Assembly (NCBI GenBank): GCA_002403175.1
Contig: DHHG01000142.1
Location: 1-5,911, forward strand
Source of the DNA: Syntrophaceae bacterium UBA4778
GTDB lineage: Bacteria; Desulfobacterota; Syntrophia; Syntrophales; UBA4778
Direction of reading: 5' to 3'
DNA: 5,911 nucleotides
This document shows, one piece after another, positions 5,819 through 5,911 of the stretch. Below the pieces are notes generated by a model that was not told the origin of the DNA, made no database searches, and saw only the letters and a list, made by a program, of their open reading frames with translations. The position numbers and the translations under genes were made by a program. The first letter of the stretch is position 1; every line of letters begins with the position of its first letter.

Positions 5819-5911
5819 TCATGAGTTATTGCTCCGTTTCCCTTTTTCTTTGAGGCTTTGTTTGAGCCGATAGCTTTCCCATGAGCAGTTGATGATGTAC
5901 GCCTTATGGGT
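5819..5911 (-). CDS. IS21-type helper ATPase IstB, C-terminal end (partial)
   Basis: The minus strand is open from the right edge for 30 codons to a TGA at 5821-5819. The peptide reads HKAYIINCSWESYRLKQSLK near its start, followed by a lysine-rich tail. The arrangement (H)KAY...(G/W)ESYRLK corresponds to the last strand and tail of IstB-like AAA+ ATPases, where HNAY/HKAY...GESYRLK is common. IstB is the ATP-dependent target-selection helper of IS21 transposition. Walker motifs would lie outside the window, so they cannot be checked. The short length limits certainty, but the terminal repeats 240 bp further on support the call. Confidence 0.5.
   Translation of the reverse strand, partial: THKAYIINCSWESYRLKQSLKEKGKRSNNS

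Larger units (their letters stand above)
5533..5911 (-). mobile_element. right-hand end of an IS21-like element, continuing beyond the window
   Basis: Read on the minus strand, the end of an istB-like gene comes in from the right edge and stops at 5819. It is followed by about 225 nt without a gene and then by tandem terminal repeats that finish at TGTCA (rc 5533-5537). IS21 elements carry istA then istB and have multiple short repeats at their ends, so this fits the right end of a minus-oriented copy. The other end is outside the window, so length, intactness and target duplication cannot be judged. The inner boundary at 5533 is inferred from the terminal TGACAACC. Confidence 0.6.

Noticed and set aside
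5603..5824. 73-codon + strand open frame in the right flank
   Set aside because: It has no recognisable features, no good ribosome binding site, and overlaps the stop codon end of the istB-like gene and the non-coding part of the IS21-like element on the other strand.
1..5911. CRISPR arrays, tRNA or rRNA genes, riboswitch (cobalamin) upstream of the mutase
   Set aside because: No regularly spaced repeats, cloverleaf-like segments or recognisable B12-box were seen in the spacers on either strand.

Overview
The window carries three genes of the methylmalonyl-CoA pathway, all on the + strand: methylmalonyl-CoA epimerase (221-625), a biotin-dependent acyl-CoA carboxyltransferase subunit (1495-3030) and a single-chain, coenzyme B12-dependent methylmalonyl-CoA mutase (3236-5377). 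Together they interconvert propionyl-CoA, (S)- and (R)-methylmalonyl-CoA and succinyl-CoA. The carboxyltransferase resembles the 12S transcarboxylase / methylmalonyl-CoA decarboxylase alpha type more than a classical propionyl-CoA carboxylase beta chain. That points to an anaerobe that makes or oxidises propionate or succinate, such as a syntrophic or sulfate-reducing Desulfobacterota member or a propionate-metabolising Firmicute. The lineage is an inference and cannot be fixed from this window.

The metabolic genes are separated and flanked by insertion-sequence debris. Between the epimerase and the carboxyltransferase sits a 769-bp internally deleted IS1380-family element (706-1474). It has good terminal inverted repeats and a transposase ruined by an internal deletion, a frameshift and an amber codon. 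Its right end stops 4 nt before the Shine-Dalgarno sequence of the carboxyltransferase. Downstream of the mutase lies a roughly 100-bp scrap of an IS21-family istA (about 5432-5532, + strand). It is followed at once by the terminal repeats of another IS21-like element in the opposite orientation (5533 to beyond the window), whose istB 3' end reads in from the right edge on the minus strand.

Layout: 2-85, 3' end of an unrecognised reading frame; 86-220, leader of the epimerase; 221-625, epimerase; 626-705, short spacer with an inverted repeat; 706-1474, IS1380 remnant; 1495-3030, carboxyltransferase; 3031-3235, 205-bp spacer with hairpins and a strong orphan Shine-Dalgarno-like tract; 3236-5377, mutase; 5378-5431, spacer with a hairpin; 5432-5911, IS21-type material.

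I see no sign of a new defence, RNA or CRISPR system. The core is recognisable central metabolism. The points worth a second look are the IS remnant placed exactly at the carboxyltransferase translation start, the head-to-head end motif inside that remnant, the nested IS21 pieces, and the structured 3' end and spacer between carboxyltransferase and mutase. The partners needed for function (biotin carrier, biotin carboxylase or decarboxylase membrane subunits, and the MeaB chaperone) are not in the window.
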